A stretch of 64,000 nt of DNA, taken from Trichoplax adhaerens. Its lineage: Eukaryota > Placozoa > Uniplacotomia > Trichoplacea > Trichoplacidae. Below, piece by piece: positions 38,999 through 52,344 of this stretch; position 1 is the first letter of the stretch; every line of letters begins with the position of its first letter. The stretch covers positions 8,320,479 to 8,384,478 of the forward strand of contig NW_002060944.1 of NCBI RefSeq assembly GCF_000150275.1. Direction: 5' to 3'. The notes under the pieces are model-generated. The model did not search any database. It was given only the letters and a program-made list of their open reading frames with translations, and was not told where the DNA came from. A program made the translations under genes and the position numbers.

Positions 38999-40965
38999 AT
39001 GAAAATTGCAAGTTTCATCAACGGTGCTGAAGCATCAGCGGACGACAGTCAACACCGACGTTACATTGACAGCGACGTCATGAAAGCCGATGATGATCAA
39101 CAACATGGTGGCAGGGTAAGACCTTACCAGATTATTATGTTATGTTGTGCGTATACAGGAACAGAACTTGCTTATGGTGTTCAAGCGGCTTATGTTACTC
39201 CAATCTTAGCTGGTTTAGGAATTCCATTACGCTATTTAACGTTAGCTTGGGCCATTAGCCCAATACTAGGGTTATTGACGCAGCCAGTGATAGGATCATG
39301 GTCGGATTCGTGTACATGTCCATGGGGGAGACGACGGCCATTCATGGTTGCCATGGCTATTGGTATCTTGATCGGTCTATTAGCAACAGCGTTTGGTAAA
39401 GACTTGGGCTTATTAGTGTCGTCCAATAGTTTATCCTTTGCAATCGCCTTCACTTTGATTGGCAACGGGATATTAGATTATTCATTAGATTCATCAGGTG
39501 TACCTTGTCGTGCTTACCTCTTTGATGTAACTCCGCAAAATCAGGAGCACAAGTTTCAAAGATTGGCTGCTATTTTTGCCTCTGTTGGTGCTATTGCTGG
39601 CTATTTAATATGTGGAATTGAATGGAATTTCGCCTTTGGTCAAGTTATCTTTGATCAAGCTCATTCAGTATTCATCTTAACCGCAGTCTTGGTTTGTTTG
39701 TTTTATATTGTATCTTTATTCAGTGTCAAGGAAGTCCCATTTATACAAACACAACAACATCGACTCGATGCTGCAACCGGAAGCAAGGAAATCCAATTGC
39801 AGGATACTAGCCAACATGCCCAATCGCAACATTCAAATGATATTGTCATCCATGAAGACCAAACTGGTAGAGAAATACAAGCCAATCCTAGTCGTTCACA
39901 TATAAAAGCAGTCTTTTATGCTGTTACAAAAATGCCAAGAGAATTTGCCATTTTATGCTTATTAGACTCCATAGCATGGATAGGTTATGTTTGTTTTAGT
40001 GTATTTTATACCGATTTCGTTGGAATCGAAGTATTCAAGGGCAATCCCACTGCACCATTGAATTCTACTGACTATTTACTCTATCAGAGAGGTGTTAAAA
40101 TTGGAAGTTGGGGATTACTCGGTCAATCTGCTTTTGGAGGAGCATTTGCCTTGTGTCTGGAGAGGATATGTAGAGTGACTGGTATGATTAGTATAATTTG
40201 AATCATTTTCAAATTTTTAACGAGCGATACAATCAATATATGGCTGTAGATTGAAAAGTTAAGCCAACTGTTTGTTATATATACTGATATTCGTGTACAT
40301 AAACTTTTAGGAAGTCGTTTAATAATGATTGGCGGATTCTCATTGGTGGGATTATTATTATTTATTATGGCTTTTGTTAAAGTTTTACCATTTGTCATTG
40401 CTGCTGGTACATTGACTGGTATCGTTTTTGCTATCATCTATTCTATACCCTTTGGTCTAGTTGGACAATATCATGCAGCTTTTAAGGTAAATGACATAAC
40501 AACTCGTACACTATATGCTGTGCCCTAATTCTATCGATTGTAACGAGCTTAGAATAAACTACTATGATAAAAATTTAGATGGATTGACAATCTTATTGGG
40601 ATGGAATACTATTTTATAGATGTGTATGAAATAATATGTACAGTATGACGTTAACTATTCTTTGTCAAATTAAATTGTAGGATGATCCTCGATGGAGTAC
40701 CAGGGGTTTTGGTATCGATTCTGCTATCTTAAATAGTTGTATGTATGCTGGACAATTAACGGTATCATTTTGTGTTGGCGCTATAGTCGAAGCAAGTGGT
40801 ACTAGAGATGCTGCAGCGATGACGATGGGTGGATGCCTACTGACATGTGCTTTTCTATCCATATTTGTTGTTGAGCCACAGACAAAGCCATCACAAGTTG
40901 AACTCAATGATTTCACCGCCAATGAAAATAGGAACAATGATTGCACCACTGTTGGTGTAGTTTAG
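38999..40965 (+). CDS. SLC45-family sugar/proton symporter, gene A
   Basis: Exons 38999-40181, 40311-40486 and 40681-40965 give 547 residues. The ATG at 38999 (MKIASFING) is chosen over an upstream in-frame TTG. The protein is a 12-helix major-facilitator member. The loop between helices 2 and 3 carries SDSCTCPWGRRRPF (GRRRPF at 110-115), the SLC45 hallmark. A long acidic/Gln-rich cytoplasmic loop follows helix 6. The TDFVGIEVFKGNPTAPLNST … GVKIGSWG block matches the exoplasmic loop and helix 8 region of SLC45A1/A2/A4. DDPRWSTRGFGIDSA opens the last exon, before helix 11. Known family members move sucrose or glucose with protons; substrate here is unknown. A 5'-truncated relic of this gene lies at 45 kb. 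The intron phases (1, then 0) and the 176-nt middle exon are shared with genes B and C. Confidence 0.92.
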
Positions 40966-42614
40966 ATTTAACCAATGGTTCAATATCAATCCCTTTACGA
41001 ATTACCTTCTATTTTTAAGAAAGTACTATCGAATTTGTTAAACTGTAAATTATTTATTTGCAATCACCGTTGAAATGGAATTTTTTATCTGAATGAAATA
41101 AGCGCATAAATATTATAAATGGCAATTATTTGGGCAAAGCGACCTGACTTACTTATAAATGTATGTTGACTGAAAAATTTTTATGATTTTTATCGACATA
41201 ATTAGTAAATGATATGGGTCTATAATTTATGATTGAAATGAAGTGATGATGAGCATGCTTGCAAGCAGTTATCACATTTCACCATCTACTACCTGTATGA
41301 ATACTGCAGTGTTGCTGTTCTTATAAGTTCTTTAAACTTTATTTTTGAATATTATTGGATACATTTGCCTGTTTATCTGATGTATTATAATTATTTATCT
41401 AAAATTTAAGGAATTGTCAGCCATTTTATTACATTGTATCAGGACTTCTAAGAGGAAATTGGCTTAAAAGTCCCTAATTTTACGCAGATTTGCTATTCTC
41501 TGTTACCTGAACTCTTTCAAGTAAATTATTTACGTAAAAGTTTTATTGTTGACCAATGTATAGTACTATTAAATAACTTTGATTAAAGCCATTATAATAT
41601 CATACTTACTATGTGCTAATACCGCGCATGTTTTGACAATCTTCTGAGGCTAATTGTTAGTTCTAACTTACGACGTATACCGAAAATAGTAGATATGTAT
41701 CAGCTCAACGAAATAGTCTGACAATCCTTTAAGACTGATATATTAGTTTTTTATTGTACTGTACTACAAAATAACAGATATGTATCAGTTCGGCGAATTA
41801 GTCTGGCTTATTGGTTTGTAGTAGCGATATTTTACTAAACGTTTTATTGTATTGGTAGACGATATTTTATACGGTTAATCCGAGCCTGGGCGTGGTGCCA
41901 TGGCAACTACCTTCTATTAATTAACTGCGATTAAGCGACGATATTACAGTCGGCTGTAGTATGCCAATACCGTCCTTTCAATATGAATGATGTACAGATT
42001 TTAGAGTTCTACTGCACGAGAGAAGGAGACCAGGTTGTAATTTGTGTGGTGTCCTGCAGTTTCAGACAATTACAGCATAGACAGTGTGCTGTACAGTTAC
42101 TGTTTATACCATACTGCCCATGGCGTCCCATCAAAAATACAGAGTTTGGAAGCTATTCCTACAATATTTGAATGAAATAAAGCCTTGATCATTCAATAAT
42201 ATCACTGCAATATACTGTAGCACACTATAGCGCATTTTACCTACTGTACGAAACAGTAGAGTAAACAATTTACAGTAGTGCACTAGCCTTTTTATTGTGA
42301 TTTAATTTCTTTCTTGTCGATCGTAGGTGAATCAGCCGGGCTGATGGAATTGCTAGAGTAACAATATCAAAGATCATATTATACTCGTAATTACATCAAT
42401 TGGGCGTAGTTCGTGATTGTAAATTGCCACCTAGCGATAGATCGGAGTGAGACTATCCAACTTGCAGTAGTTGAAGACATCTACTTGGGGGAGGCTTCAA
42501 TCATTTTTACATACAACAGTCGACGATTTACTTAGGAACTTCCCGGCCGTAAAGACTATATATGGCATTGCTTTATTTCTAGAGTAGCAATTCTTCATTC
42601 AGTTTATAATAATA
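40966..42614. other. Intergenic region between transporters A and B
   Basis: AT-rich DNA with no convincing exon. It has a degraded counterpart at 45.92-47.61 kb from the tandem duplication. A 62-codon frame at 41983-42171 is not preserved in that counterpart, which argues against it being coding. Confidence 0.55.
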
Positions 42615-44409
42615 ATGGGTGCCGATGAAAATTGGAATGGAAATAACCCTCAGGAGAAAATGTTCAGTCCAGAAAATGATCATCACCCGATCAAAGCTAA
42701 CGCTAAACCTTATCAAATTGTCATGCTGTGTAGTTTTTCAGTGGCTATTGGAATAGGCTATAGTGCCCAATCTGCTTATGTAACACCTATTTTAGCTGAA
42801 TTAGGCATGCCTGTACGTTACTTGACTTATGTTTGGAGTTTCAGCCCTATCGTTGGTCTGATTACCCAACCTTTTATTGGATCCATGTCAGACGGATGCA
42901 CCTCAAGATGGGGTAGAAGGCGACCATTTATTTTAGCTTTTGCTATCGGCACTTTGATTGGTCTACTACTACTAGGCTTCGGTAAAGATATCGGATTAGC
43001 TATATTGCCCGGTAAGACAAGCGTAGCAATCGCTTTAGTTCTTATAGGCAATGGAATTCTTGATTATAGTTCAGATGCAAGTCAAAGCCCAGCTCGAGCC
43101 TATCTATGCGATGTAACACCAGAAGGGCAAGAACAACGAGCTCATAGAATCTGTACTATTTTAATGGGTTTAGCCAATGTTGTTGGTTTTTGTATCTGTG
43201 CTATCGATTGGGATGAGTTATTTACGCGCGATGATGGAACTGTTCCGATAACATCCGTTCAATTTGTTTTCCTTCTTAGTGGCATCTTGTCTACCATAGC
43301 CTTTATAGTTTGCATATTTAGTGTTCGCGAAATTCCTTTATCAAAAGTCGACAAGCAAAAGCAGATAAAAAGGGAACAAGACATTGCAGATAATCGACCT
43401 ACTGCACAGGATAATGACGTCAAAGTCATTACTGAAAACGAAGAGAATGACTGTAATGAGCAACCCGTTTCTTGCTTACGTTCTGTTTATAATGGATTTG
43501 TCCAATTGCCTAAGGAATTACTGGTTTTAGTCATTATGAATACACTATCATGGACTGGTTTCATGACTTTTATTCTTATCTACACCGATTATATTGGTAT
43601 CGTGATCTATAATGGAGATCCAACCGCTGCAGTTAATACTACTGAGTACGCATTATATACTGCTGGTGTGAAGACAGGTAGTTGGGCTCTTGTTGGTTAT
43701 GCTGCTATGACTGGAGTTTATGCATTATCTCTTGAAATTATCGAAAGATACGTTAGTAAGTATTCCAAGTCAGAATAAAAATTTTAAATATTATGATCAG
43801 TAGAATAAACATCTTATACTCATAAATATGAAATCTTTTTTTATAGGTGTGCGTATTCTGTTACTGTTGGGATACGGAGGTGTCGGTGGTCTAATAATTT
43901 TAATGTCTCAAATAAATTCTCTTCCATTAGCTGTAACTATCAGTTGTAGTCTAGGTATCAGTTTTGCTACAATGTTTTCCATACCGTATGCCTTAGTAGG
44001 CGAATATCATGTTTATTTCAAGGTCGGTTAGCGTACTAGTGACTGATATATACAATTTGTTAATATACTGTATTTCAATGCAGCGGTATCATAAAAATAC
44101 CTTAACTGATTACATGATATTGTATTACAGAATGATCCACGATGGAAAAGTAGAGGCTTTGGTTTTGATTCAGCTATGCTAAATTCTTGCATTTACGTCG
44201 CTCAATTAATCGTTGCATTCGGCGTAGGTGCTATTATTGAGGCTGCTGGAAGTAGAAATGCCGCCATTTTATTTAGTGGAATTTGCTATGTAGCTAGCGG
44301 ATTAACGTCAATAGCAGTAAGTGTGTTACCAAAATCCGATTGCGACGAGGCAGAAAGTGAACCAAAATCACCAAAGCTAAAAGTTATGCAACAAGTAACA
44401 TCTATTTAG
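42615..44409 (+). CDS. SLC45-family sugar/proton symporter, gene B
   Basis: Exons 42615-43755, 43847-44022 and 44131-44409 give 531 residues. The first exon ends at TACGTTA before a GTAAGT donor; reading on would add only a few codons and a stop. SDGCTSRWGRRRPF (GRRRPF at 100-105), AYVTPILAELG in helix 1, LDYSSDASQSPARAYLCD near helix 5, and TDYIGIVIYNGDPTAAVNTT before helix 8 are SLC45 features. A hydrophilic loop rich in Lys, Glu and Asp follows helix 6 (after FSVREIPLSK). The last exon opens NDPRWKSRGFGFDSA. AATAAA at 44417-44422, just after the stop, is a likely polyadenylation signal. Its closest relative is gene C, 5 kb downstream, created by tandem duplication. Substrate unknown; sugar/H+ symport is the family expectation. 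Confidence 0.92.
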
Positions 44410-44416
44410 CTACTGG

Positions 44417-44422
44417 AATAAA
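44417..44422 (+). other. Polyadenylation signal of gene B
   Basis: AATAAA eight bases after the TAG of gene B; the same placement occurs after gene C (49417-49422). Confidence 0.5.
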
Positions 44423-44944
44423 CGTAATAGACTAAAGAAAGAATCCTAGCGCGAGCTTTATGGCATCCTAACGTTGAATAACATTAATATAACTTGCATC
44501 ATTAATGCTAACCGCTTTTCTGACTGTAACTTAAAGCATGATATAATACCATCTAAATAAGAATGAAATTATCAGTAAAAGATTATATCACTAGCTAGCT
44601 TCATATACAATAAATTACTATTAAGCCATAACAGTCTAACCACTATTTATTTTAATTTTTGAAAAATTGAAGATTATCGGATCATTATATTTATACGCGA
44701 TTTACTGGTATGCACTGATTTTAACCATTCTAAATTTTAATCGATGAATAGTCACTGCTTATCGTTTATTCCCAACAAAATCAAAATGCTTTTAATATTT
44801 CTTATTGATACTTTCTACTCAATCGACTTGTGTTATAATTAATAATTGCAAACGGCTAAGTATTCGGATATTTATTGATGTTCGGATGTCCAGATTAATC
44901 GTTCTAAAGACAATGTATACGTACCCATACTTTACAGCATGTAA

Positions 44945-45920
44945 TTCTTAAAATGTCGCAAGAATTAACTTTTTTAGGTTTTTATTAGACTCCATGGCTT
45001 GAATAAGTTATGTTTGTTTTAGTATATTTTATACCGATTTCGTTGGAATTGAAATATTTGAGGCATCTCATAGCGCCACTTAATTCTACAGCCTAGACTA
45101 TTTACTCTATGAGAGAAGTGTTAAAACTGAAAGTTGGGATTACCGTACCCCTCAAATCTGTGCTTGGATAAGCATTTACTTTGTATCTGGAGACGATGAG
45201 TAGAATGACTGGCGCTGTATGATCAGCATAATTTCAGTCATTTTCAAGTTTTACTAATGATACAAGTTATTGCAATAGATTGAAAGGTAAAATCAACTGT
45301 GAATATATCTGTATACATAATTTTTAGGAGTCGTTTAATAATCATAGTGATTGGCGAAGTTCTATTGATAAGATAATTACAGTATTTCTTCTTATTATTA
45401 TGGATTTTGCTAATTTTCTACTATTGGTCATCGCTGCTGGTACATTGATTAGTATAGCTTTTGCTATCATCAGTTCTACACTCTGCGGTCTAGTTAGACA
45501 ATGTCATTTAGTCTTTAGGGTGAATTGTAATTCTATATAATCATATAACAACTCGCATACTTTATACTGCGTCAATAATTCTATTTATGACGATAAATTT
45601 GTAACTTATAATAAAGGATCTTAATTGATTCATGATTTTATAAGGATATAACACTATTTTGTGAGGGTATAAATTAATATTCACGGTAAGACCTTAGCTA
45701 TTCTTGAACAACTTAAATCGTAGAACGATCTTCCATGGAGTATAATCGAAGCAAGTGATACTAGAGATACTACAAATATCGCAATTCCTACTAGTGATAA
45801 GTGATTTTCAGGCTATTTTTTGTCGCCAAACTACAAATACAGCCATCACAGATTGAAGTCAACGATTTTACAGTCGATGAAAATAGGAATAATGATTGCA
45901 CCACTGCTAATGAAGTTTAG
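44945..45920 (+). pseudogene. Headless relic of SLC45 gene A
   Basis: The sequence follows gene A from its codons around helix 7 to the stop, keeping exon order and introns, but lacks the start and the first two-thirds of exon 1. Lesions are plain: the Trp codon of the AWIGY segment is TGA (45000-45002), small indels follow the TDFVGIE segment, and most of the last exon is deleted between TGGAGTA (about 45740) and ATCGAAGCAAGTG. The final codons match gene A's ENRNNDCTT tail. It was probably never expressed as a full protein: it arose dead when the tandem duplication cut gene A. It sits between B and C. Confidence 0.88.
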
Positions 45921-47160
45921 ATGAAACCAATGGCCTATTCTAAATTATTAATTTGCAGTGACTTTTGAATTTTGTCTTAGTGAAATATGAATATTATGAA
46001 TCTCAGTTATTCAGATCTTACCACCATATTGAAGTTTGTACCAGTATAACCATGTTATTGCATTGTTAGCGTGTTCAATGTATGCATAATCACTGGTCAT
46101 TGCTTATATTATTCTCAATTAAATTAAAACATTTCCAATACATTTCTTATAAATACTTTTTGTTCTAAATAAGCTATGGTATAATATGCTTGATAATGAA
46201 TGATATCGTTTTGTGTCTCATGAATATATTGGATAAATTTGCCTATTAATTTGTCAAATAGATTATTTAAATTTAAGAAATTATCAGTCATATTATAATA
46301 CTGTACGTGGATTTACTATTCAATGTCACTTGAGGAATTCTTTCAGCTGAATTATTATGTCACAGTTTAGCTGGTACTCAATTCATTATTAAATAACGTT
46401 AACTGAATCAAAATTATCCTATCTAATATATGCTATTATTGAATACATTTTGACCATCCTTTGAGGCTAATTGTCAGTTCTAAGTTATGCTGTAAAATAA
46501 TAGATATGCATCAGCTCAACCAATAAGTTCATCTTGTTATTTCTAGTAACAACGTTTTATTTTAAACGTTTTTAATCCTAGCCTATGAGATTAGGTGGCG
46601 TGCCATCAACGTTTCATTGGTAGCCGGATCAACTAGCTATTATCTCCAGCAAAGATTGTTAAGATTGCTGGTTTGCTGTGCTACGCCTGCACCATTTTCC
46701 CAATATGAATAAGTTGGGGTGGCCTCATGATTACTAAATGGATTCTACGCTCACAGTTGTCATACATGATGGTTATCGGCTATCTTTGTACAACACGACA
46801 GAAGATGAGGTTATAATTTGTGTAGTTGCAGTCTGGCAGGCGAAAGAGCATAATGCACACCACATCCCTTCCAAAATGCATAGAGTATGGAAGTAACTAG
46901 CTTGAAATGCTCAAATCAAATAGCTTTGGCCAATCCAGTTCCAACTACAGTATACACTGTGCTGTACAATATACATTAATCAATCCTAGCTTTGATGAAT
47001 CAGTCGCAGTATTGGCTAAAAGGGCTAGTCAAATCCTAGCTTTGACCAATCAATCCTAGTATTGACAAAACATATATATATATATATATATTGTATGTAT
47101 ATATATATATTGTATGTATATATACTGTATATATATATTATATATATATATGTATACTGG

Positions 47161-47191
<31 letters not shown>

Positions 47192-47612
47192 CACTGCATT
47201 GTATACAGTACTCTATGTACATTATGACGTATATCGCTACTGTAGCAAACACTGGAGTAGTTCAGTGACCTTTTGTCATGATTCGATTCTACTGAACAAA
47301 TAAATATACAGTAAAATTGTTATTCAATAATAACTATCAGTCGATTATTGGTGTATTAGCCAGGTGATTGGTTAGAGCATCGGGAAGCCAAATTGCAATA
47401 CTTCTTGCTTACATATTGTATTACCATTGGAAAAACACATATTGCCTCAATTGGATTATCCATCTCAGTCGAGTGCATCCACTTTTTGCGTTATCGATTA
47501 TTTCTTCCATCTTACTGTTGATGATCTGTTCAGGGAGTTGAGGGCAGTAAAGATTGTGTGTGGTTTTGCTTTGCTTTTGAAGTAGGAATTCTTCATTGAA
47601 CCGGCAGTAATT
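45921..47612. other. Intergenic region between the A relic and gene C
   Basis: Diverged copy of the A-B intergenic DNA with indels, plus a TA/GTA microsatellite at 47071-47192 absent from the first copy. No exon was recognised; open frames in the microsatellite encode only Tyr/Ile runs. Confidence 0.6.
47071..47192. repeat. TA-rich microsatellite
   Basis: Runs of (TA)n interrupted by GTATG and CTG words over about 120 bp. Confidence 0.95.
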
Positions 47613-49409
47613 ATGGATCACAATGAAATGGGTGAAGGAAATAGCCATCAGGAGAAAATCTCCGATCCAGAAGATGGTCACGACCCGATCAAAGTCAACG
47701 CTAAACCTTATCAAATTGTCATGCTATGTTGTTTTTCAGCTGCTCTTGGAGTAGGCTATAGTGCCCAATCGGCTTATGTAACACCCATTTTAGCCCAGTT
47801 GGGCATGCCTTTACGTTACTTGACTTTTGTTTGGTGTTCTAGTCCTATCGTTGGCCTAATTACCCAACCTTTTATTGGATCCATGTCAGATGGATGCACA
47901 TCAAAATGGGGTAGAAGGCGACCATTTATTTTAGCTTTTGCTATTGGCATTTTACTCGGTCTATTACTAATCGGCTTCGGTCGAGATATCGGATTGGCTA
48001 TATTGCCCGGTAAGACTAGTGTAGCTATCGCTTTAATCATTGTAGGCAATGGAATTCTTGATTATGGCTTAGACACAAGTCAAGGCCCAGCTCGAGCTTA
48101 TCTGTACGATGTAACACCGGAAGGGCAAGAGCAACGAGCTCATAGAATTTGCACTATTTTAATGGGGTTAGCTAATGCTGTTGGTTATTGTATCTGTGCT
48201 ATCGATTGGGATGAGTTATTTAGGCGTCAGGATGGTACCACTCCGATAACATCCGTTCAATTTGTTTTTCTTATTAGTGGCATATTATCTACTATAGCTT
48301 TTATAGTTTGCTTATTTAGTGTTCACGAAATTCCTTTATCAAAAGCCAACAAGCAAAAGCAGCTAAAAAGTCAACAAGACGTTACAGATGATAAACCTTC
48401 TTTACAGAACGATCACGATCAAGACGTTAAAGTCATTACTGAAAACGGAGAGAAAGACAATAAAGAAAAATCTGTTTCTTGCTTACGTTCTGTTTATAAT
48501 GGATTTTTTCGATTGCCGAAGGAATTACTAGTTTTAGTCCTTATAAACACACTATCATGGACTGGTTATATTACTTTTTTTGTTATCTACACCGATTTTA
48601 TCGGTATCGAAATCTATAAAGGAGATCCTACAGCTGCAACTAATACTACTGAATATGCATTATATACAGTTGGTGTGAAGACAGGTAGTTGGGCTCTTGT
48701 TGGCTTTGCTATTGTTACTGGAGTCTATGCATTAGCTCTTGATGTTATTGAAAGATACGTTAGTAAGTATTCCAACTTAGAATAAGGATTTTAGATATTA
48801 TGATCGGTAGAACAAACATTTTATACTCATAGACATAAATTCCTTTTTACACAGGTGCTCGTATTTTGTTACTATTTGGATATGGAGGTGTCGGTGGTCT
48901 AGTGATTTTAATGTCACAAATTACTTCTCTTCCATTAGCTGTTGCTATTGGTTGTAGTGTTGGCATCAATTTTGCTACAATGTTTTCCATACCGTATGCC
49001 TTAGTAGGCGAATATCATGTTTATTTCAAGGTTGGTTTCACACTAATGACTATATTATCAAATTTCTTGACCGTATTTAATAAAATACTTATAATAACAT
49101 GCTTTAATGATGATTTATATTGCCACATAGAATGACCCACGATGGAAAGATAGAGGTTTTGGCGTCGATTCAGCTATATTAAATTCTTGCTTCTATGTAG
49201 CTCAATTAGTCGTTGCATTCAGCGTAGGTGGTATCATTGAGGCTGCTGGAAGTAGAAACGCAGCCGTTTTATTTGGTGGAGTTTGCTATGTAGCTAGCGG
49301 ATTAATGTCAATTGGAATAACTTCGGTGCCAAAAACCGAATGCGAAGAGACGGAAAGCGAACCAAAATCACCCAAATTGCAAATGTTACAAAAAGAAACT
49401 TCTATTTAG
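47613..49409 (+). CDS. SLC45-family sugar/proton symporter, gene C
   Basis: Exons 47613-48762, 48855-49030 and 49131-49409 give 534 residues, the same architecture and splice phases as gene B. GRRRPF is at 100-105 in SDGCTSKWGRRRPF. LDYGLDTSQGPARAYLYD, TDFIGIEIYKGDPTAATNTT and GVKTGSWALVG are conserved, and the last exon opens NDPRWKDRGFGVDSA. Differences from B cluster in the cytoplasmic loop after helix 6 (three residues longer in C) and the N- and C-terminal tails, while the membrane core is nearly the same, the pattern expected of purifying selection on both copies. AATAAA follows the stop at 49417-49422. It is the intact half of duplication unit 2. Confidence 0.92.
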
Positions 49410-52344
49410 CTACTAAAATAAATGTAATAATCTATAGAGAGAATCTTAACGCAGAGTTTTATCGCATCCTTTCATTGAATAGCACTAATATAACCAGCAT
49501 CATTAACGCTAGCTGCTTGTTCTAAATGTAACTGGAACCCAGTATATAAGATTCCTGGCAGGAATAAAATTGGTAGTAAAAGAATATATTATCACCTGTA
49601 TGGTAGTTTCAACTATGTAGAACAAATAGTACTGCTATTAAGCCATAGCAGTTTGGTCACCACCTGCTTTAATTTTTGAAAAAAATTAAAGATTATTGGA
49701 TCATCATATCGAAATGATTTATGCTACTGATTTTGGTGTCGTCTGTGCGAAGCGATTAAAATAATCGTTTAAGCTTTCGTCATTAATAATTACTGTAGCT
49801 GTTAAAATTATCAAGAGAAAAAGTTTAATGATCCTATTCTTTATTTTATGTCACATTGGTCGAAAATATCATCATTAAAACTATTTTTGATCCGTATATT
49901 AAAGCTAATATAGCGCTCTTATTATTTGTAGCTCTTTCAACGGATGGATGTTCACTATTCATTGCTTATTCTTAATTAAATGAAAACATTTTAATCTCTC
50001 TTGTCAGTACTTTCTACTCTAAACCACCTGTTATATAGTATTAGGAATTAGTAAACTACTCCGAGATTTATTGATATCCAGATTAAGCATTCTAAAGACA
50101 ATATTTTAGCAGACGAAATTTGATCTATATTTGTTTTACCTATAGCACTGTAGACTGTGGAAATAGCCATATTCACAGCAGGATATGGCTCTAAGCTTGT
50201 CTGACTACTATTGTCTTAAGTTTGCAATCAGATTGGGATTGTACTCATGATAATTTTAATTGACAATGCACTTCAACATCAACGCACTTATAGATTAGTA
50301 CACGCAAAAATTGTTACTATTTGTAAGTTTGACTGGAATGATGGTTTCCATTTGCCCATCAGTCATCGAGTGATTCGTAATCAATATGATAACTGCCTTT
50401 AAATATCATAGTTGGTATAACTTGGACTACTTCAGCGGTCTAATTGTAAATCTAAAAATTGTATACTGTGAGATTAAGGTTTGCCAATACCGTAGTGTGT
50501 TACCTATACTTGTAATATATTATCCAAACCTTGTGTGCATCACTATCAGGTTCTATTACAAATAAGACCACGCTATTATGACTACTGTGGTATAAACTCA
50601 AACAATCAGGCTAAAAGCTGTATTGTGATTAGTGACTTTTCATGTAGATCGAAATAACATTACTAATTACTCATAAATGTATATACAAACAGTTATTGAA
50701 GGAGATTATTTAGTATTATGTAAATCGTGTACCCCAACTTTTTTATACTCGTACAATGTAGATTAACACTAGTGTCTTCCTCATATATATTTTATGGATA
50801 TGACGATGTAGTTGTTGCACTGAACTCTTTTCATTAATAATTAATTAATGAATGCAGTATGCAAGCATGCCAACAACTACGGTATATCAATTGTAATTTT
50901 TGTATATTTTAACTAACTAAATACTTTGAATTAATGTTATATTATAGTAGAACAGAAGTTCTTTATTTTTATCCAAAATTTTAGTGTTCTATTGAGTACG
51001 TATCTTACGGATATATACCAGCTAGGTTAAATGTCCGACCTGATCGATAGAATATTGGTAGTGCAATTGTATCAGTTGCATGATAAGTAAAGTTTACGGT
51101 AGCATTAGCTGAACTGTTTTCTCGTAGTAATAGATTAGATTTCCTACGAAGCTATGCACATTGATAAAATATAAGCAAAGCAGTAAAATTGAATCTGTTT
51201 GTAGCTGGATTGCTAAATTAAATTTATTAAAAAACACTTTGATTCAAAATCGTGAATAGGTCGACCTGTAATGCTAAATAATCCATTGGGGGATTGGTGA
51301 AGTCTTGCTAGGTGTCATTAAGGATTGGAAAAGCTGGATTGGAAAATAATTGCATATATATAATGAGCAAGATACTTTGTAAAGTAGTATGCTGTAATAC
51401 GAATCGTTAAATAGGAATGGCACCATTCACTATTTTATATAGATTCATCAATTTAAAGGATTCCCATCAAGTAAATCATATGGTGTAAAAATGTACATTT
51501 GCCATTCAATATGCACTAATTGTCTACTAATTCGAGCTAGTCGATCAAGGACGCGACAAATTTTTACTCAATCATCTTGAAGAGCATGATATCTAATTTG
51601 TGGTATAGGTTTTATACTACGGGTAGTATAAATTAATAAAATTAAACTAAAATAGGACATTTTTGTAATGATAGCAGTTGGCAGTTACCACAGCAGAGAG
51701 ACGCAACTGTAGCTCAGCATGATTTCTGACGAAAAATGTAAGCATTAAAACTTAATTATCTTGGAATTTTAAAGTTAAGGTATTAATCATTACATTGCTA
51801 TGACATCAGAAGCATACGGCTAGATAATTACAAATATGAAATCTATGATAATAATTGATTGAAATATTTACCTTATAAATGATTATAGATTATAGTCACT
51901 AAAGCAATTCTCTAGAATCTACATTAAACTACAGTATTTAAGTTTTAATTTGCTATTGCTTGATGCAGTACATCATTACCTTTTTTGTCCTATACGGTAT
52001 GCGAGATAATCTTGATGAAAGTTGAAATAGATTCTTTACTGGAAATTGACTAAAATTTCTAACGTATATAAGTCTAACCAACTTTGAATAGAATAGTAGA
52101 TGAACAAAAAGTATTATTAATGTCTATTTATATTTTTCATATTTTCAATATATGATTTATTAAATATATTTATTGTCTAGAACGTTGTCGGAACTGCTAT
52201 AAACTGTACACCTGCTGATTTACTACGGCACTAGTTAGACTAAGCAGTTGTTGATATAGAATTTAATTTCTTAGTAAGGTAAAGTTAGACATTAAGGATT
52301 AGATAATCTTATTACAATTCTATATACTTGAGGGTAATTTAAGA
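49410..52344. other. Intergenic region between gene C and pseudogene D
   Basis: To about 50.1 kb the DNA is the duplicated 3' flank of gene B/C. From there to 52.3 kb it is AT-rich unique-looking DNA with no exon or array that I could support. Confidence 0.55.

Larger units (their letters stand above)
39950..44925 (+). repeat. Unit 1 of a 5-kb tandem segmental duplication
   Basis: This stretch (3' half of gene A, intergenic DNA, gene B and its 3' flank) aligns in the same order with 44945-50105. Non-coding matches include GAGGCTAATTGTTAGTTCTAA at 41648 versus 46461 and the post-stop flanks of B and C. Breakpoints are estimated by eye to within about 30 bp. Confidence 0.8.
44945..50105 (+). 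repeat. Unit 2 of the 5-kb tandem segmental duplication
   Basis: Second copy holding the gene A relic, the intergenic DNA, gene C and its 3' flank. Both units end with closely matching words (CGTTCTAAAGACAAT at about 44902; CATTCTAAAGACAAT at about 50088), placing the right breakpoint. The left breakpoint falls inside the coding sequence of gene A. Confidence 0.8.

Noticed and set aside
41983-42171. 62-codon frame between transporters A and B
   Set aside because: The duplicated counterpart near 46.7-46.9 kb has lost the frame through indels, and there is no motif.
42827-43051. Antisense frames of 70-77 codons opposite SLC45 exons (also 39232-39465, 47816-48049)
   Set aside because: They are mirror images of conserved membrane segments; the sense frame explains the openness.
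47025-47303. Overlapping open frames on both strands rich in Tyr and Ile
   Set aside because: They are translations of the TA microsatellite, not genes.
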